This document shows, piece after piece, positions 10,475-19,111 of a stretch of DNA of 64,000 nt (position 1 is its first letter; every line of letters starts with the position of its first letter). A program made the translations under genes and the position numbers. Below the pieces are notes generated by a model. That model saw nothing but the letters and a program-made list of their open reading frames with translations. It made no database searches and had not been told where the DNA came from. Where the stretch lies: the NCBI RefSeq assembly GCF_019048845.1, contig NZ_CP077426.1:2775501-2839500 (forward strand), in the 5' to 3' direction. The DNA is from Vibrio mimicus. Lineage in GTDB: Bacteria > Pseudomonadota > Gammaproteobacteria > Enterobacterales > Vibrionaceae.

Positions 10475-10846
10475 ATTTTATAGCTTGGTATTGCGTTGAT
10501 ATAGAATCTTTACAGCATTGACGGCGGAGAATGAATTCAGGACTGGCTTTCCGTAATTGCTTTATCAGGCTTGGTATGGGACCAATTTCTCGAACAAGAA
10601 ATCCCTCTTCATAAGTGACTGAATAATCTACAACACGACCCTTACCGACCTCTAAAAAATTATTATATTTCATACAATTACCAATCACTAAAAAGTAAAC
10701 AAGATTAGATGCTAGTTATGTAGAAATTACTTAAGCATCTCAATCGCAGCAACGCTAAAAAGCGCCAATGGGGAGCAATTACGCTCCCCATTCTTTTTTT
10801 GTCTCAATGCACTGGTTTGAAGGTATATGTTATCTGTTAAAAAAGC
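10475..10846. other. Intergenic region downstream of the kinase
   Basis: 372 bp. A minus-strand ORF of 80 codons (10446-10688) overlaps the kinase end by 29 bp; it has no good ribosome site and no recognised family, and I do not call it. The second copy of the 36-bp terminator repeat is at 10766-10801. Nothing else recognised. Confidence 0.5.
10766..10801. terminator. Rho-independent terminator, copy 2 of the 36-bp repeat
   Basis: Identical base for base to 1282-1317, in direct orientation. On the plus strand it ends transcripts from the triad; a minus-strand transcript of the toxin/immunity pair, ending 46 bp away, would also read a stable hairpin. Together the two copies bracket the 9.4-kb defence block. 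Confidence 0.9.
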
Positions 10847-11248
10847 TTATCTACGAAAAGCGATTAATAACAAAACAGGGAGACCTGTTAGCCACACATT
10901 AGCCAATAGAGTCGACAGTCTATATATAGGATAATCAGAACCATAAATAGATTGGATGCTTTGACGCCACTCTTGAATCTCTTCCTTCGGTATTCGCCAA
11001 CCGTACCTAAGCATGAGGTATGCGTACCATATGTGACTTGTAGAACTAGCAAACACCCATGAAAGATTACTCTCTAAAATAAATTTAGCTCGTTCTCTAA
11101 ACTTAGATGGCGCACTATTCACAATGCTATGAAGCATCTCATACTTTCTCTTCCGAAGCTTAATTGATAAGTAGAGATTCAAGATCAAGTATGGGAACCC
11201 GCCTACTACTAGCAGTAACACTCCAGCTTTAATAACTAAATCAATCAA
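10847..11248 (-). CDS. Candidate immunity protein, two membrane segments (133 aa)
   Basis: Starts at TTG 11248, overlapping the last 8 bases of the toxin-like gene; an upstream in-frame stop leaves no longer start. A transmembrane helix at about residues 5-27 and another at about 110-130 flank a charged cytoplasmic or periplasmic loop. A small inner-membrane protein encoded in overlap behind a large toxin with a hydrophobic C-terminus is the typical layout of a pore-forming effector and its immunity protein. Family not recognised; role is inferred from position and topology. Confidence 0.6.
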   Translation of the reverse strand: MIDLVIKAGVLLLVVGGFPYLILNLYLSIKLRKRKYEMLHSIVNSAPSKFRERAKFILESNLSWVFASSTSHIWYAYLMLRYGWRIPKEEIQEWRQSIQSIYGSDYPIYRLSTLLANVWLTGLPVLLLIAFRR

Positions 11249-13793
11249 AGATCATTTCCTCAATAACTTTCCCTGTATCGTTCGAGAGTTCTCCTCCATA
11301 CATTCCCCAAATAAAAGATCCACCAGCGACCAATGCAATTGATAGTCCGCCAGTAACAGGTATAAGAGCGATTCCCCATCCTATCGCAAGTCCACCCAAA
11401 ACGTTTGTCAGGCCTGACGTACTATTTCTAACAACACTTCGATTGCAGGTTTCCTCAAACCAACCACTCGTATTGCATGTTTTGGCTACATCCATAGCAT
11501 TACCATACAAGCCAGCCCCAATCACTAACCCATTGGCAACACCCAAAAATCGACTGAAAGACATAGCTTGCTTATACAAACTAGTCATCTCAATCCCTGA
11601 GACCGCCTTAGAGAAATCTTTCGCTCGATACAATTGTCGCTTACCGACATTAAGGTAGTCATTGATACGCTTCGCTTGAACATTTTTAATGTAACCCGGC
11701 TTACCAACCTCCGAAAGAATAGATTTCATCTCCTTTTGAAAGTCTCTCGCTTCTTTTCGCCATGACTTGTAATCAGGGTTAGAATAGAGAGCCTGCCCTG
11801 ATAAGCCTTTGGTTTTCTCTGCAATATAGCGCGAATATTCAGCAAATGACTTCATCCTTTTGCTAAGCTTGTCCCCTTGAACCTGAGCGCCAGCAACTAC
11901 GGCTCCAGCTCCTGCAACTATGTGATTTAAGTTAAAATCGCTAAGTTCTGTTGAAGCAGATTCACCTTGGTAAACATCTAGGCCGGATGTCGCCGCAACG
12001 AGTAAAGCATTGGTTGCCGTTTCATGGTGCTCTGCAAACCATTTCTTCTCTTCACTAGAGAGCTTCAGATACTCAGTCATAAGATCATTAGCTTGTTTGA
12101 TAGCGACTTCTTCATCTGGATGTTTTTCTACCCATGGCGACACAACCAAAGGCATCCCTTCAATAATTTGGCTAAAGCTGCGTTTGAGGTGAGGATTCGA
12201 TTTGAATACATGGTCAAGAATCGCCTTATCTTTTGATAAATAGGTTTCTTGCGCAAAATCTTCCACACTCATTTTCTTATCGGCGAAGACAAGATATACA
12301 TCATCGACATCCAGAGGAGAGATTTGCCCCAAGTTAGCTACGACAAGGCCATTATCCAGAACAGTCTCGCTGTTGATAGGTTTAGCTGATGTTCCCTGAA
12401 AATTGCCGTTGTAAGCATAGTGAGTGTTTGCAGCTTGATTGTATGTCTTGGGCTCCACTGGCGGTAAATCACGTTGAACGATTTTGGTACTATCAAGATC
12501 TACAGGCTCTTGAACCGTGAGCGTATCCCCGACTTTCAATGACATCGGGTCAGCGTTGTACTGTGGATTCAAATCCAGTAATTGTTTCGCCGACAAACCA
12601 TATTGCTCTGCAATGGCTCCCCATGATTCTCGTTGGTTGGTCTTAGAGTCCGTTCCAACAGTATGCGTTTCTGGTTTACTCTCTGCTTTCTCTGTGTCCG
12701 AGGGTTGAATGGTTTGTCTTTCTGCGACAGGTTGCTTGGGCGCAGCAAGCAATTCGTTGATATCAAGTTTAATACCATGTTGAGCCAACCAGTCATCATT
12801 GAGGTTGTCTAACTCTTCTCGGGTAATTGGCTGTTCAAGATAAATCAGATGTTGGTTTTCAACGTCTTTACCTTCGAGCTTCCAGTAAACCAGAATGGCG
12901 CTTTGATAGATGTTGTAGCCTTGCTCATCATTGAGCTGCTCGTGGGTTGAACGTGTCGCGTAGAAGGCCCACTTACCATTGCCAAGCAGCTTGTACTCTT
13001 GAACTAAGCGGCCATTGTAGAAATGGTAGTAGTAGCCTTCTGTTGGTAGCCCCAAACGCTCACCAAGCTGCACTGAGGGGACAACTGGGATAAAGGCTTC
13101 TCGTACTACACCAGAGCCTATAGGCTTCACCTGCACATTGTTGGGGACACTCATTCCCAAAGCATTGGACGCTACTTTGGCGACCAATTTTTTCGGTTCA
13201 TCAAAGGCGGTATGAGCCGTATATTTTGTACCGTGCTCGGTTGCCTCCGCCTGCCAACGGCCAATCAGGGATTCTTGTTTGGTTTTCGCCAGTTCAAACG
13301 CATACCCCACGCTTTTTCTAAACGTCTCATCCGAGCAAGCCACTTCAAAGCAATATTCGTATTGCAGTTTTGGTGGTGCATCTGAGGAATCAGGTTTTAC
13401 GGGCTCAGGAACGTAGGTCTCTTCAATGTTAGGCGCATAACCAGCGGAGCTTTGAGTGGGCGCAGCACTGCCAGCCGCACCGCCAGACATTTTTGTTCTG
13501 GACAGGTAGGCACTTTTCGCTTCTGGCGATAAAGCCTCTTGCCCTTCCGCCGACAAGCTCCATGATTTGCTCATACCATCTCGGAGCATCACAGGCTTCG
13601 AAGGTGAGTCCGTCAATAGTGCTAACTCACCACTTTTCAACTTCTCCATAAAACTGGAATAGCTCATCCCCTGAGGGAGTGCTGAGCCTAACGCTCTTTC
13701 GTCCAGCCTACCAATGTCACCTTCAACCTGACCAAACTCATATGCCATCAGTTCGGTTAACCGTACCACTCGATAACCCACAGTTAAATCCAT
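11241..13793 (-). CDS. Large LysM-domain protein, candidate secreted toxin (850 aa)
   Basis: Start ATG 13793 chosen over TTG 13799; the ribosome site is weak. Residues about 225-340 contain the pattern GYYYHFYNGRLVQEYKL ... SAILVYWKLEGKDV ... PITREEL, which resembles the N-terminal region of VasX-type type VI effectors. A LysM-like segment follows (WGAIAEQYGLSAKQLLDLNP ... LKVGDTLTV, about 390-430). The last 70 residues are Gly/Ile/Leu-rich (TSGLTNVLGGLAIGWG, then GGLSIALVAGG) and could insert into membranes like a colicin pore hairpin. No signal peptide. With the overlapping small membrane protein it looks like an effector-immunity pair carried as island cargo. Alternatives are a phage tail or adhesin component. 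Function is inference. Confidence 0.6.
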   Translation of the reverse strand: MDLTVGYRVVRLTELMAYEFGQVEGDIGRLDERALGSALPQGMSYSSFMEKLKSGELALLTDSPSKPVMLRDGMSKSWSLSAEGQEALSPEAKSAYLSRTKMSGGAAGSAAPTQSSAGYAPNIEETYVPEPVKPDSSDAPPKLQYEYCFEVACSDETFRKSVGYAFELAKTKQESLIGRWQAEATEHGTKYTAHTAFDEPKKLVAKVASNALGMSVPNNVQVKPIGSGVVREAFIPVVPSVQLGERLGLPTEGYYYHFYNGRLVQEYKLLGNGKWAFYATRSTHEQLNDEQGYNIYQSAILVYWKLEGKDVENQHLIYLEQPITREELDNLNDDWLAQHGIKLDINELLAAPKQPVAERQTIQPSDTEKAESKPETHTVGTDSKTNQRESWGAIAEQYGLSAKQLLDLNPQYNADPMSLKVGDTLTVQEPVDLDSTKIVQRDLPPVEPKTYNQAANTHYAYNGNFQGTSAKPINSETVLDNGLVVANLGQISPLDVDDVYLVFADKKMSVEDFAQETYLSKDKAILDHVFKSNPHLKRSFSQIIEGMPLVVSPWVEKHPDEEVAIKQANDLMTEYLKLSSEEKKWFAEHHETATNALLVAATSGLDVYQGESASTELSDFNLNHIVAGAGAVVAGAQVQGDKLSKRMKSFAEYSRYIAEKTKGLSGQALYSNPDYKSWRKEARDFQKEMKSILSEVGKPGYIKNVQAKRINDYLNVGKRQLYRAKDFSKAVSGIEMTSLYKQAMSFSRFLGVANGLVIGAGLYGNAMDVAKTCNTSGWFEETCNRSVVRNSTSGLTNVLGGLAIGWGIALIPVTGGLSIALVAGGSFIWGMYGGELSNDTGKVIEEMIFD

Positions 13794-14001
13794 CCGCAAC
13801 TTTCAATGGATGTATTCTACCTAACCAGTGGGAGTTGCAGGATTTATAACCATAAGTTCGGTCTACCAATTGCAGACATTGTGATTTTCACCCACTACAT
13901 CCAAACCTATTGATAATGACTTCATCATTAACCAACTTAGCCCAAACAAAAATAGGGCATAGCTTGAGAGGTGTTGCCCTCCCAAACTATGAATTCTTGT
14001 A

Positions 14002-14442
14002 TTAGTCAGCTTCCGCCGCTTCAACCGCCAACAGGTCAGCTCTTTCATTCCCTTCAATGCCCGAATGTGCTTTGACCTTAAATACCTCGACATACTTCCT
14101 AGAACTCAACTCGTCCACTTGTTGCCAAAGCTTGCGGTTTTTAACTGGTTTCTTATCCGCTCGACGCCAACCTCGACCTTTCCAATCGTCCATCCAGATA
14201 TTGAAACCTTTCACACAGTAATCGCTGTCCGAGTAGATAACATCCCCATCTTCTGCGTATTCCAATGCTTCAATTAAGGCCAGTAGTTCCAGCTCAGCAT
14301 TGTCGGTTTTTCGATTGATGGTGATGCTCTCTTCATGAACAATCGCGTTGTCTTCATCCATGACCACCAGCCCGATACCACCTCGTGTACATCCGTGTTG
14401 GTTGTTCGGTGCAGCGCCGTCTACGTAAATTGAATAACTCAT
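14002..14442 (-). CDS. Ribonuclease HI (island copy)
   Basis: 146 residues from ATG 14442, which has GGAGAG 8 bases upstream; a longer frame to 14475 lacks support. RNase H fold with all four acidic residues: Asp in YVDGAAPN, Glu in AELELLAL, Asp in YSDSDYC, and Asp in NERADLLA, plus the KAHSG loop. It degrades RNA in RNA-DNA hybrids. VSP-II carries an RNase HI gene beside an AlpA-type regulator, and this copy sits in the same place. Possible roles are primer removal during island replication or R-loop control; the sequence does not tell. Confidence 0.92.
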   Translation of the reverse strand: MSYSIYVDGAAPNNQHGCTRGGIGLVVMDEDNAIVHEESITINRKTDNAELELLALIEALEYAEDGDVIYSDSDYCVKGFNIWMDDWKGRGWRRADKKPVKNRKLWQQVDELSSRKYVEVFKVKAHSGIEGNERADLLAVEAAEAD

Positions 14443-14522
14443 TTTTTTATCTCTCCAATTGCAAAAAGGGCGCATGACTTTGCTTAGTCAGCGCCCGTTG
14501 ATGATGTGATTTGATGTTTGTG

Positions 14523-14723
14523 TTACTGAAAGGATTCTTGGTTGTCTCGCATACTCAGACGCGACTCCATCCATTCCTCGATTTCACTTTCGACCCAAGC
14601 TACCGCTCGTCCACCGAGTGGCACACTTTTAGGAAAGTCGGTTTCATCTGCCATGAACTTGTAGATAGTTGAGCGGCCTAACCCTGTTAGTGACATCACG
14701 TCTTTAAGTCGTAGAAATCTCAT
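14523..14723 (-). CDS. AlpA-family DNA-binding regulator
   Basis: 66 residues, AGGAG 9 bases before ATG. MerR/AlpA-like winged helix: RLKDVMSLTGLGRSTIYKFMAD followed by FPKSVPLGGRAVAWVESEIEEWM, the classic AlpA pattern. AlpA proteins activate excision or integrase genes of integrated elements. Lies just downstream of the three YagK/YfjJ genes and upstream of RNase HI, all minus strand, so probably one island-maintenance operon. Confidence 0.92.
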   Translation of the reverse strand: MRFLRLKDVMSLTGLGRSTIYKFMADETDFPKSVPLGGRAVAWVESEIEEWMESRLSMRDNQESFQ

Positions 14724-14786
14724 GGGAATTGTCTCCTCTTGTATATACCCATGGATAAGCCGCCACGGTAAAAAAGTGCAGTCGGC

Positions 14787-15386
14787 CTAATCTAGGCTAG
14801 AGCCAAAGCAGTAACGCTCTTCTTTCCACGCTTCAGCAAAGCTACTCAGACGGTGGAAGACACAACGCTTTATATTGGTATCTTTGCTCTTACAGCGTGT
14901 TCCTAGGCCATCGTTCCCTCGGTCGTTAAACAAAATGATTGATCGCTCTTTGCCCTTGTAGTGCTTTTCTATCGCTTCCTTCCAAGCTGTTTTTAGATGC
15001 TCCACAAGCTGATTACCTTTATCCCAACAAATGGCAGGGCCGAAGTACTGACTATCATCAAGAAACAGCATCACTCGGTAGTTATGTGAAGGAGTTTTAT
15101 CAGCTCGCTTACGCCATACATAAGGCAACGAATCTGCATCGATTTTCTCTTTCAGAATGTCAAAGTAATCATTGAGGATGCTGAGATCGGTGTCTTGATG
15201 ATCTTTAGGCAGGTATAAATCCAAACGCATCGCAAGAGTACGTTGATACTGAGTCAGAGCCTGATCAAAGACCTTATCCATCGTGGTAAGCGCTGATTCA
15301 TAAAGTCCCTTATTGCTGTAAAACAATGGATAATCTTTAAATGTTCTAGCACGAGTAATGGTTGGAAGGTGGGTTGTGTTCGACAT
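14787..15386 (-). CDS. YagK/YfjJ family (inovirus Gp2-like) protein, paralogue 3
   Basis: 199 residues, AGAGG 9 bases before ATG. Shares with its two upstream neighbours the pattern: short N-term, FKDYPLFYSNKGLYESALTTMDKVFDQAL, then MAIRVDL-like strand (MRLDLYLP), VWRKRADKTPSHNYRVMLFLD in the position where Gp2/Rep-like proteins have the H-x-H motif (here HNYR, so the second His is missing), and HRLSSFAEAW near the end. The family is related to inovirus Gp2 and replication-type proteins; biochemical role is not established. This copy is the shortest and most diverged. Confidence 0.8.
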   Translation of the reverse strand: MSNTTHLPTITRARTFKDYPLFYSNKGLYESALTTMDKVFDQALTQYQRTLAMRLDLYLPKDHQDTDLSILNDYFDILKEKIDADSLPYVWRKRADKTPSHNYRVMLFLDDSQYFGPAICWDKGNQLVEHLKTAWKEAIEKHYKGKERSIILFNDRGNDGLGTRCKSKDTNIKRCVFHRLSSFAEAWKEERYCFGSSLD

Positions 15387-15439
15387 GAGTAATACCTCTC
15401 AGTGTGTGAATGACATAGGCATTACTCGCTCTGTATTTT

Positions 15440-16114
15440 TTAAGGTGAGTCGTGACTGCAACCAAAGCTCTTGTTGCGGTGAGCGTTCCGGTTGGCAGTG
15501 GGCTTCGCTAGACGACTGATTCGATAAAAAAACTCGTTTAACTGTAACGGGAACACTTCAGCGTCAGACAACAGCTCAAAACCTTCATTCGTAGGAGAGT
15601 AGGCTAATCCAGAGCATGGTTGGCTGTAATAATCTTCAACCACCCTATCCCATGTCTTCCTCACTTTTTTGTAGAGAAAACGCCCCCAACCCTCTCGACC
15701 AGTGCCTAAGTTTTGAAAGAGAGCCCTATCAAAGAGCAAGATAAGATGATGGTGCTGGCTGGTGGATTCACTCGCCTTCGCCCAGATATAGTGAATGACC
15801 GTTTGCTGGTATCGATAAGTTCTGTCGGTGTACTTGTCATTACAGAGCTCATTAGTCTCCGATTCTAAAATACGAAAGAAATGGGCAAACACCGCTAGGT
15901 AATCTTCTCCGAAGTCACTCGGTAGGTTTAGGTTGATGTGAACAGCAAAGATTCTTGGGTATTGGTTTAGTGCTTCAGTCAGCACTCGGTCTATCTCCTC
16001 TAGGTATTCGAGAACGAGACCATCCTTGTGGTAGTAGAGTGGCTTTCCATTAAAGGTTCGGTCATGAGTGATGGTGTGGACTCTTTGATGAGCCTCGTTG
16101 AGTTGATGAATCAT
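15440..16114 (-). CDS. YagK/YfjJ family (inovirus Gp2-like) protein, paralogue 2
   Basis: 224 residues from ATG 16114 with AGGA upstream; a frame reaching 16216 overlaps the preceding gene and is unlikely. Same layout as neighbours: FNGKPLYYHKDGLVLEYLEEIDRVLTEAL region, VHINLNLP strand, IWAKASESTSQHHHLILLFD with an intact HHH/H-x-H core, and a C-terminal basic tail ending KSFGCSHDSP. Rep/Gp2-like role suggested but not proven. 62 bp separate it from the upstream paralogue. Confidence 0.82.
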   Translation of the reverse strand: MIHQLNEAHQRVHTITHDRTFNGKPLYYHKDGLVLEYLEEIDRVLTEALNQYPRIFAVHINLNLPSDFGEDYLAVFAHFFRILESETNELCNDKYTDRTYRYQQTVIHYIWAKASESTSQHHHLILLFDRALFQNLGTGREGWGRFLYKKVRKTWDRVVEDYYSQPCSGLAYSPTNEGFELLSDAEVFPLQLNEFFYRISRLAKPTANRNAHRNKSFGCSHDSP

Positions 16115-16175
16115 GATTGGTTCCTGTGGTTTGTTGTGATTCCCACAGGAACTGGTACTACCGTTACTTTTTAAG

Positions 16176-16856
16176 CTACTTATGACTATGACCGAAATTT
16201 CGTCTACCGCTACCAAAGTGCTTAGTGTTCTCTTTTGCTAGATAGCTAATGTGCTTGAAGAACTCATCAAACGCATCATCAAAGTCATCAGTGTTACAAT
16301 TCAAGCGGTGGATAACCACACTGTCGCTATTCTTTCTCTTTGAAAAATGAACCAGTCCATTGGCTTCCTCGTACTCGACACCAGCCACCCTCGCCCATGC
16401 CTCTACGATAAAAGAGCCTAAGTTCTCCTGTTGTGTTTGAGTTTTACCCAACCAGTTAAATCTATCTTTGTTGAACATGAGTACTAGGTGATAGTGGTCG
16501 TTTATCGAGCTAGAGCGCTCCCTCACCCAAGCAATCCGCACTTTGCAGGGATGCACTCTAGCACTCCCTTCTCTTTTCTTTCGTTTTCCGGAGTGATCAA
16601 TCTGCGACTGTAACGAGCGTAGAAAGTCGGTCATGACATTACCGCTCTTTTCATTGTTCCTTAGCTTAGGAAACCTCAAATCCACTCGAATAGCCATCAG
16701 CCGAGGATACTCGCCCAATGCGAGATCAATCGTATCGTGCATTTTCTCTAAGTAGTCGATGTAGAGTGGACCGTGCTCGGTCTGGATAGGTCTACCCAGA
16801 AACGTTTTCTTGTTGGTCAGTCTGAGGTTTTTGTTTTTTCTAGAACGTACATTCAT
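16176..16856 (-). CDS. YagK/YfjJ family (inovirus Gp2-like) protein, paralogue 1
   Basis: 226 residues, GGAG 9 bases before ATG; very basic N-terminus. Motifs in order: FLGRPIQTEHGPLYIDYLEKM, MAIRVDLRFP, IAWVRERSSSINDHYHLVLMF (H-x-H motif HYH), and HRLNCNTDDFDDAFDEFFKHISYLAK. First of three tandem paralogues, so probably first in the operon; the 500-bp region upstream must hold the promoter. H-x-H plus basic regions fit the nucleic-acid-binding Rep-like idea for this family. Confidence 0.84.
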   Translation of the reverse strand: MNVRSRKNKNLRLTNKKTFLGRPIQTEHGPLYIDYLEKMHDTIDLALGEYPRLMAIRVDLRFPKLRNNEKSGNVMTDFLRSLQSQIDHSGKRKKREGSARVHPCKVRIAWVRERSSSINDHYHLVLMFNKDRFNWLGKTQTQQENLGSFIVEAWARVAGVEYEEANGLVHFSKRKNSDSVVIHRLNCNTDDFDDAFDEFFKHISYLAKENTKHFGSGRRNFGHSHK

Positions 16857-17370
16857 TCCTATCTACTCCGGTGTTTAGGTTCATAGATAGGTCTGTGTCG
16901 TTAATTTTTAATTGCGTACTGTGAGTCACTATGGTGACTCAGTTGATGAGCTTATGCCGATGTAATGGGTGTATTGATAGGGTAGAGATGACTGTAATAA
17001 TACTAACCAGACAGACAATGCTAAAACTGCTACGTATACATTTCCTGTCCATCTAAAGGGGCAAGTGCTAGTTAACCATCAACACCTAGGCACTGAACTG
17101 TGGAAAATCGATGCCCTCTCCCCCACTCTCGAATCCAAGTAAGTTACACGTTAAATGACAATCCGTTGAGCTAGTTAATGAAGAGATAGATCGATAATGT
17201 CCACGACTTCAACAGCAATCCATCACGCTAAAACAACCCAACTCATCCTCATTTACTCACATAAGACAAGATTATTAAAAAATATTTTTTACCTATAAAT
17301 CAATCAAGTTGGAAGAATAAAATTATAATAGTATATCTAGCAAAATCGAAAAAACGTGGAAACTTACTCA
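16857..17370. other. Divergent AT-rich region upstream of the Gp2-like genes
   Basis: About 510 bp without a gene, between divergent transcription units. It contains the inverted repeat at 16922-16941 and, near 17324, a TATAAT hexamer 47 bases before the chosen downstream start without a clear -35 box. The last 100 bases are strongly AT-rich. Could include an origin or operator for island replication; nothing further is recognisable. Confidence 0.5.
16922..16941. promoter_or_regulatory. Perfect inverted repeat TGAGTCAC/GTGACTCA
   Basis: Eight-base arms with loop TATG, 65 bp before the first Gp2-like gene and without a T-run, so an operator or cruciform rather than a terminator. Confidence 0.5.
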
Positions 17371-18207
17371 ATGCTCAACAATGAAGCCTCCCAAAACAAC
17401 TTAAAAGAAACCGCAGTTTCTCAACATCCGTTGCACAACTTCATTAATCCATTTGATCGTCAAAATGAATTTTTAGTGCTTACTGATAGCCAAAAAACAG
17501 ATGGTAGATTTACGCGTAGACAACATACTCCCTCATCACTTATCCAACTCAACTCATGGGCTGATTTCCAACCAATGACAAAGCCCTTTGAACCAAACTC
17601 GGAGATCTATGTTCTACCCTCTCACCCCCTCAGTGAGTCAACAAGACAGACTCATTTTATGGGAGCATCACTAGTTGAGTACGACAACATTTACCAATAC
17701 ATAGAGCAAAAAGCTCAAGAGTTGGGGTTTCGCCAGCAGCGCACCCAGAACCTAATTATTGTGACTATGTTGTTAGCAAAGAACTTTGATTTAATGATTG
17801 GTGGAGTCCCTATAGGCGGAAAATGGATAGCGGATAAACTCGGTACAAACACCTATAAAGTAAGTGATCGGCTGAAGGATTTAGAAGATATGAACCTGAT
17901 TCGGCGATGCTCAAGACTCTCGAAAAAAGACAAAACAAAATTAACTGGCTTCATTGAATTGACTCCGTTTTTTTTGCTCAACTTCACATCATTCTTTAGT
18001 AACAAGGATCATATCAACTACGAGCAATACTTAGCCTCAAAAGCCGCCACACAGAAAGGGGAAACCAGCTATCAAATCTACGGTGAGAAAGGGCACTTTG
18101 AATACAAAGATATAATCTATACCCTTAAAGTTAGGTTACTCGAATTAACTAGAAATCCTACGGTCTGTGATCAAGTAAAGGTAGCAGCATACAAAGCGTT
18201 ACTGTAG
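17371..18207 (+). CDS. Unrecognised winged-helix-like protein (278 aa)
   Basis: Start ATG 17371 has a weak GGAA nine bases upstream; GTG 17356 would add five residues. Residues about 100-180 look like a winged helix: FRQQRTQNLIIVTMLLAKN, GGKWIADKLGTNTYKVSDRLKDLEDMNLIRR. Such folds occur in Rep-type initiators and transcription regulators, but no family can be named. N-terminal 90 residues are low in structure and Pro/Ser/Thr rich. It stands alone, divergent to the Gp2-like operon and followed by a repeat-rich stretch with TGTACC motifs it might bind. Confidence 0.65.
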   Translation: MLNNEASQNNLKETAVSQHPLHNFINPFDRQNEFLVLTDSQKTDGRFTRRQHTPSSLIQLNSWADFQPMTKPFEPNSEIYVLPSHPLSESTRQTHFMGASLVEYDNIYQYIEQKAQELGFRQQRTQNLIIVTMLLAKNFDLMIGGVPIGGKWIADKLGTNTYKVSDRLKDLEDMNLIRRCSRLSKKDKTKLTGFIELTPFFLLNFTSFFSNKDHINYEQYLASKAATQKGETSYQIYGEKGHFEYKDIIYTLKVRLLELTRNPTVCDQVKVAAYKALL

Positions 18208-18353
18208 CGCTAACAATTAACAAGATGCTTTTACCTGAATTATCACAAAAAAGGTGCACAGCAATAGAAAAGCATGTAATTAAAGTGATGAATAATGACA
18301 AGCTGTGATTAGCGTACAAAGTGCAACAAAAGCTCTAGGGCTCTTTAAACACT

Positions 18354-18379
18354 GAAATATTAAACATAATTAATATTTC
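18354..18379. repeat. Perfect AT-rich inverted repeat
   Basis: Arms of 10 bases with a 6-base loop ACATAA, 147 bp after the winged-helix gene. There is no T-run, so it could be a weak terminator, an operator or part of an origin. Confidence 0.5.
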
Positions 18380-18404
18380 AAATTGTTCTAAGTGTAATTT
18401 ATGG

Positions 18405-18449
18405 ATTGTTGTACCTAAAACACAATGTACCACTAAATGTACCAACAAT
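18405..18449. repeat. Three TGTACC motifs within a dyad
   Basis: TGTACC at 18410-18415, 18426-18431 and 18438-18443 (spacings 16 and 12), outer arms ATTGTTG and CAACAAT. Iteron-like or operator-like arrangement; the binding protein is unknown. Confidence 0.4.
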
Positions 18450-18550
18450 AAAAACAAGAACAAAATAATATTATAATTTACAATAATTTAATGTTAAAAA
18501 TTGAGTCTGGGAGGGCCACTTTCTCTCTAGCCAACTTCAATTCAATTTGT

Positions 18551-19111
18551 CTAAGGTATCGCACCTTCTATCACTTGGACATCACCCTCACGGCCACTTA
18601 AGTTGTACATCACCCAAGATCCGTTATAAACCGCTTGATCAAAGTAGTAGACACATACTCGATTAACTGGGCTTCCATAATCAATCGCTTTAGTCAGCAT
18701 ACCATCTGGTACACCATTGATAGCTGCGGTTAGTAAGCTGCTGCAATGAACGTACTCAAATCCTCGACCAACACCATCATTTAATTCATCACCTGCACAG
18801 CGCCACGTTCCCGAAACGCCCCATCCTGCATACCCTACATCAATTTGACCGCCACCCACATTGCACTGACCATTCGTATCTCCATCGGCCAAATAGGCAC
18901 TGTGCGCTAAATCCAAGCTAGTTTTTAAGGAGGCAGCAACAGATTGAATCGTCACCCTATAAGCATCTTGCGACATATTAAGAAAGCGTGGAAGAGCAAT
19001 AATAGCCAATATAGCAAGTATCACAATGACACTGACTAGCTCAATCAAAGTAAAGCCATTGTGCAATCCGTGTGAGCAAGACTGATGAAATCGGTACCGG
19101 TATCCAAGCAT
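18551..19111 (-). CDS. Orphan type IV pilin-like protein
   Basis: 186 residues. A 19-residue basic leader is followed by the prepilin peptidase site G/FTLIEL with the conserved Glu at +5 and a hydrophobic helix (VSVIVILAILAIIALPRFL). The C-terminal domain has four or more Cys, suggesting disulfides in the globular head. Cleaved and methylated by PilD-type peptidase encoded elsewhere; it could join an existing pilus or secretion pseudopilus. VSP-II carries a similar orphan type IV pilin gene. Here it is the island gene nearest the core boundary. Confidence 0.92.
   Translation of the reverse strand: MLGYRYRFHQSCSHGLHNGFTLIELVSVIVILAILAIIALPRFLNMSQDAYRVTIQSVAASLKTSLDLAHSAYLADGDTNGQCNVGGGQIDVGYAGWGVSGTWRCAGDELNDGVGRGFEYVHCSSLLTAAINGVPDGMLTKAIDYGSPVNRVCVYYFDQAVYNGSWVMYNLSGREGDVQVIEGAIP

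Larger units (their letters stand above)
18208..18550. other. AT-rich spacer with dyad and short direct repeats
   Basis: 343 bp. A perfect 10-bp inverted repeat GAAATATTAA / TTAATATTTC lies at 18354-18379. Three TGTACC hexamers start at 18410, 18426 and 18438, and the set is framed by ATTGTTG and CAACAAT as outer arms. No gene seen. Confidence 0.55.

Noticed and set aside
10446..10688. 80-codon minus-strand ORF after the kinase
   Set aside because: No ribosome site, overlaps the kinase end, no recognised motif; kept only as a note in the gap entry.
13863..14093. 76-codon minus-strand ORF overlapping the end of RNase HI
   Set aside because: Out-of-frame shadow of RNase HI, no ribosome site.
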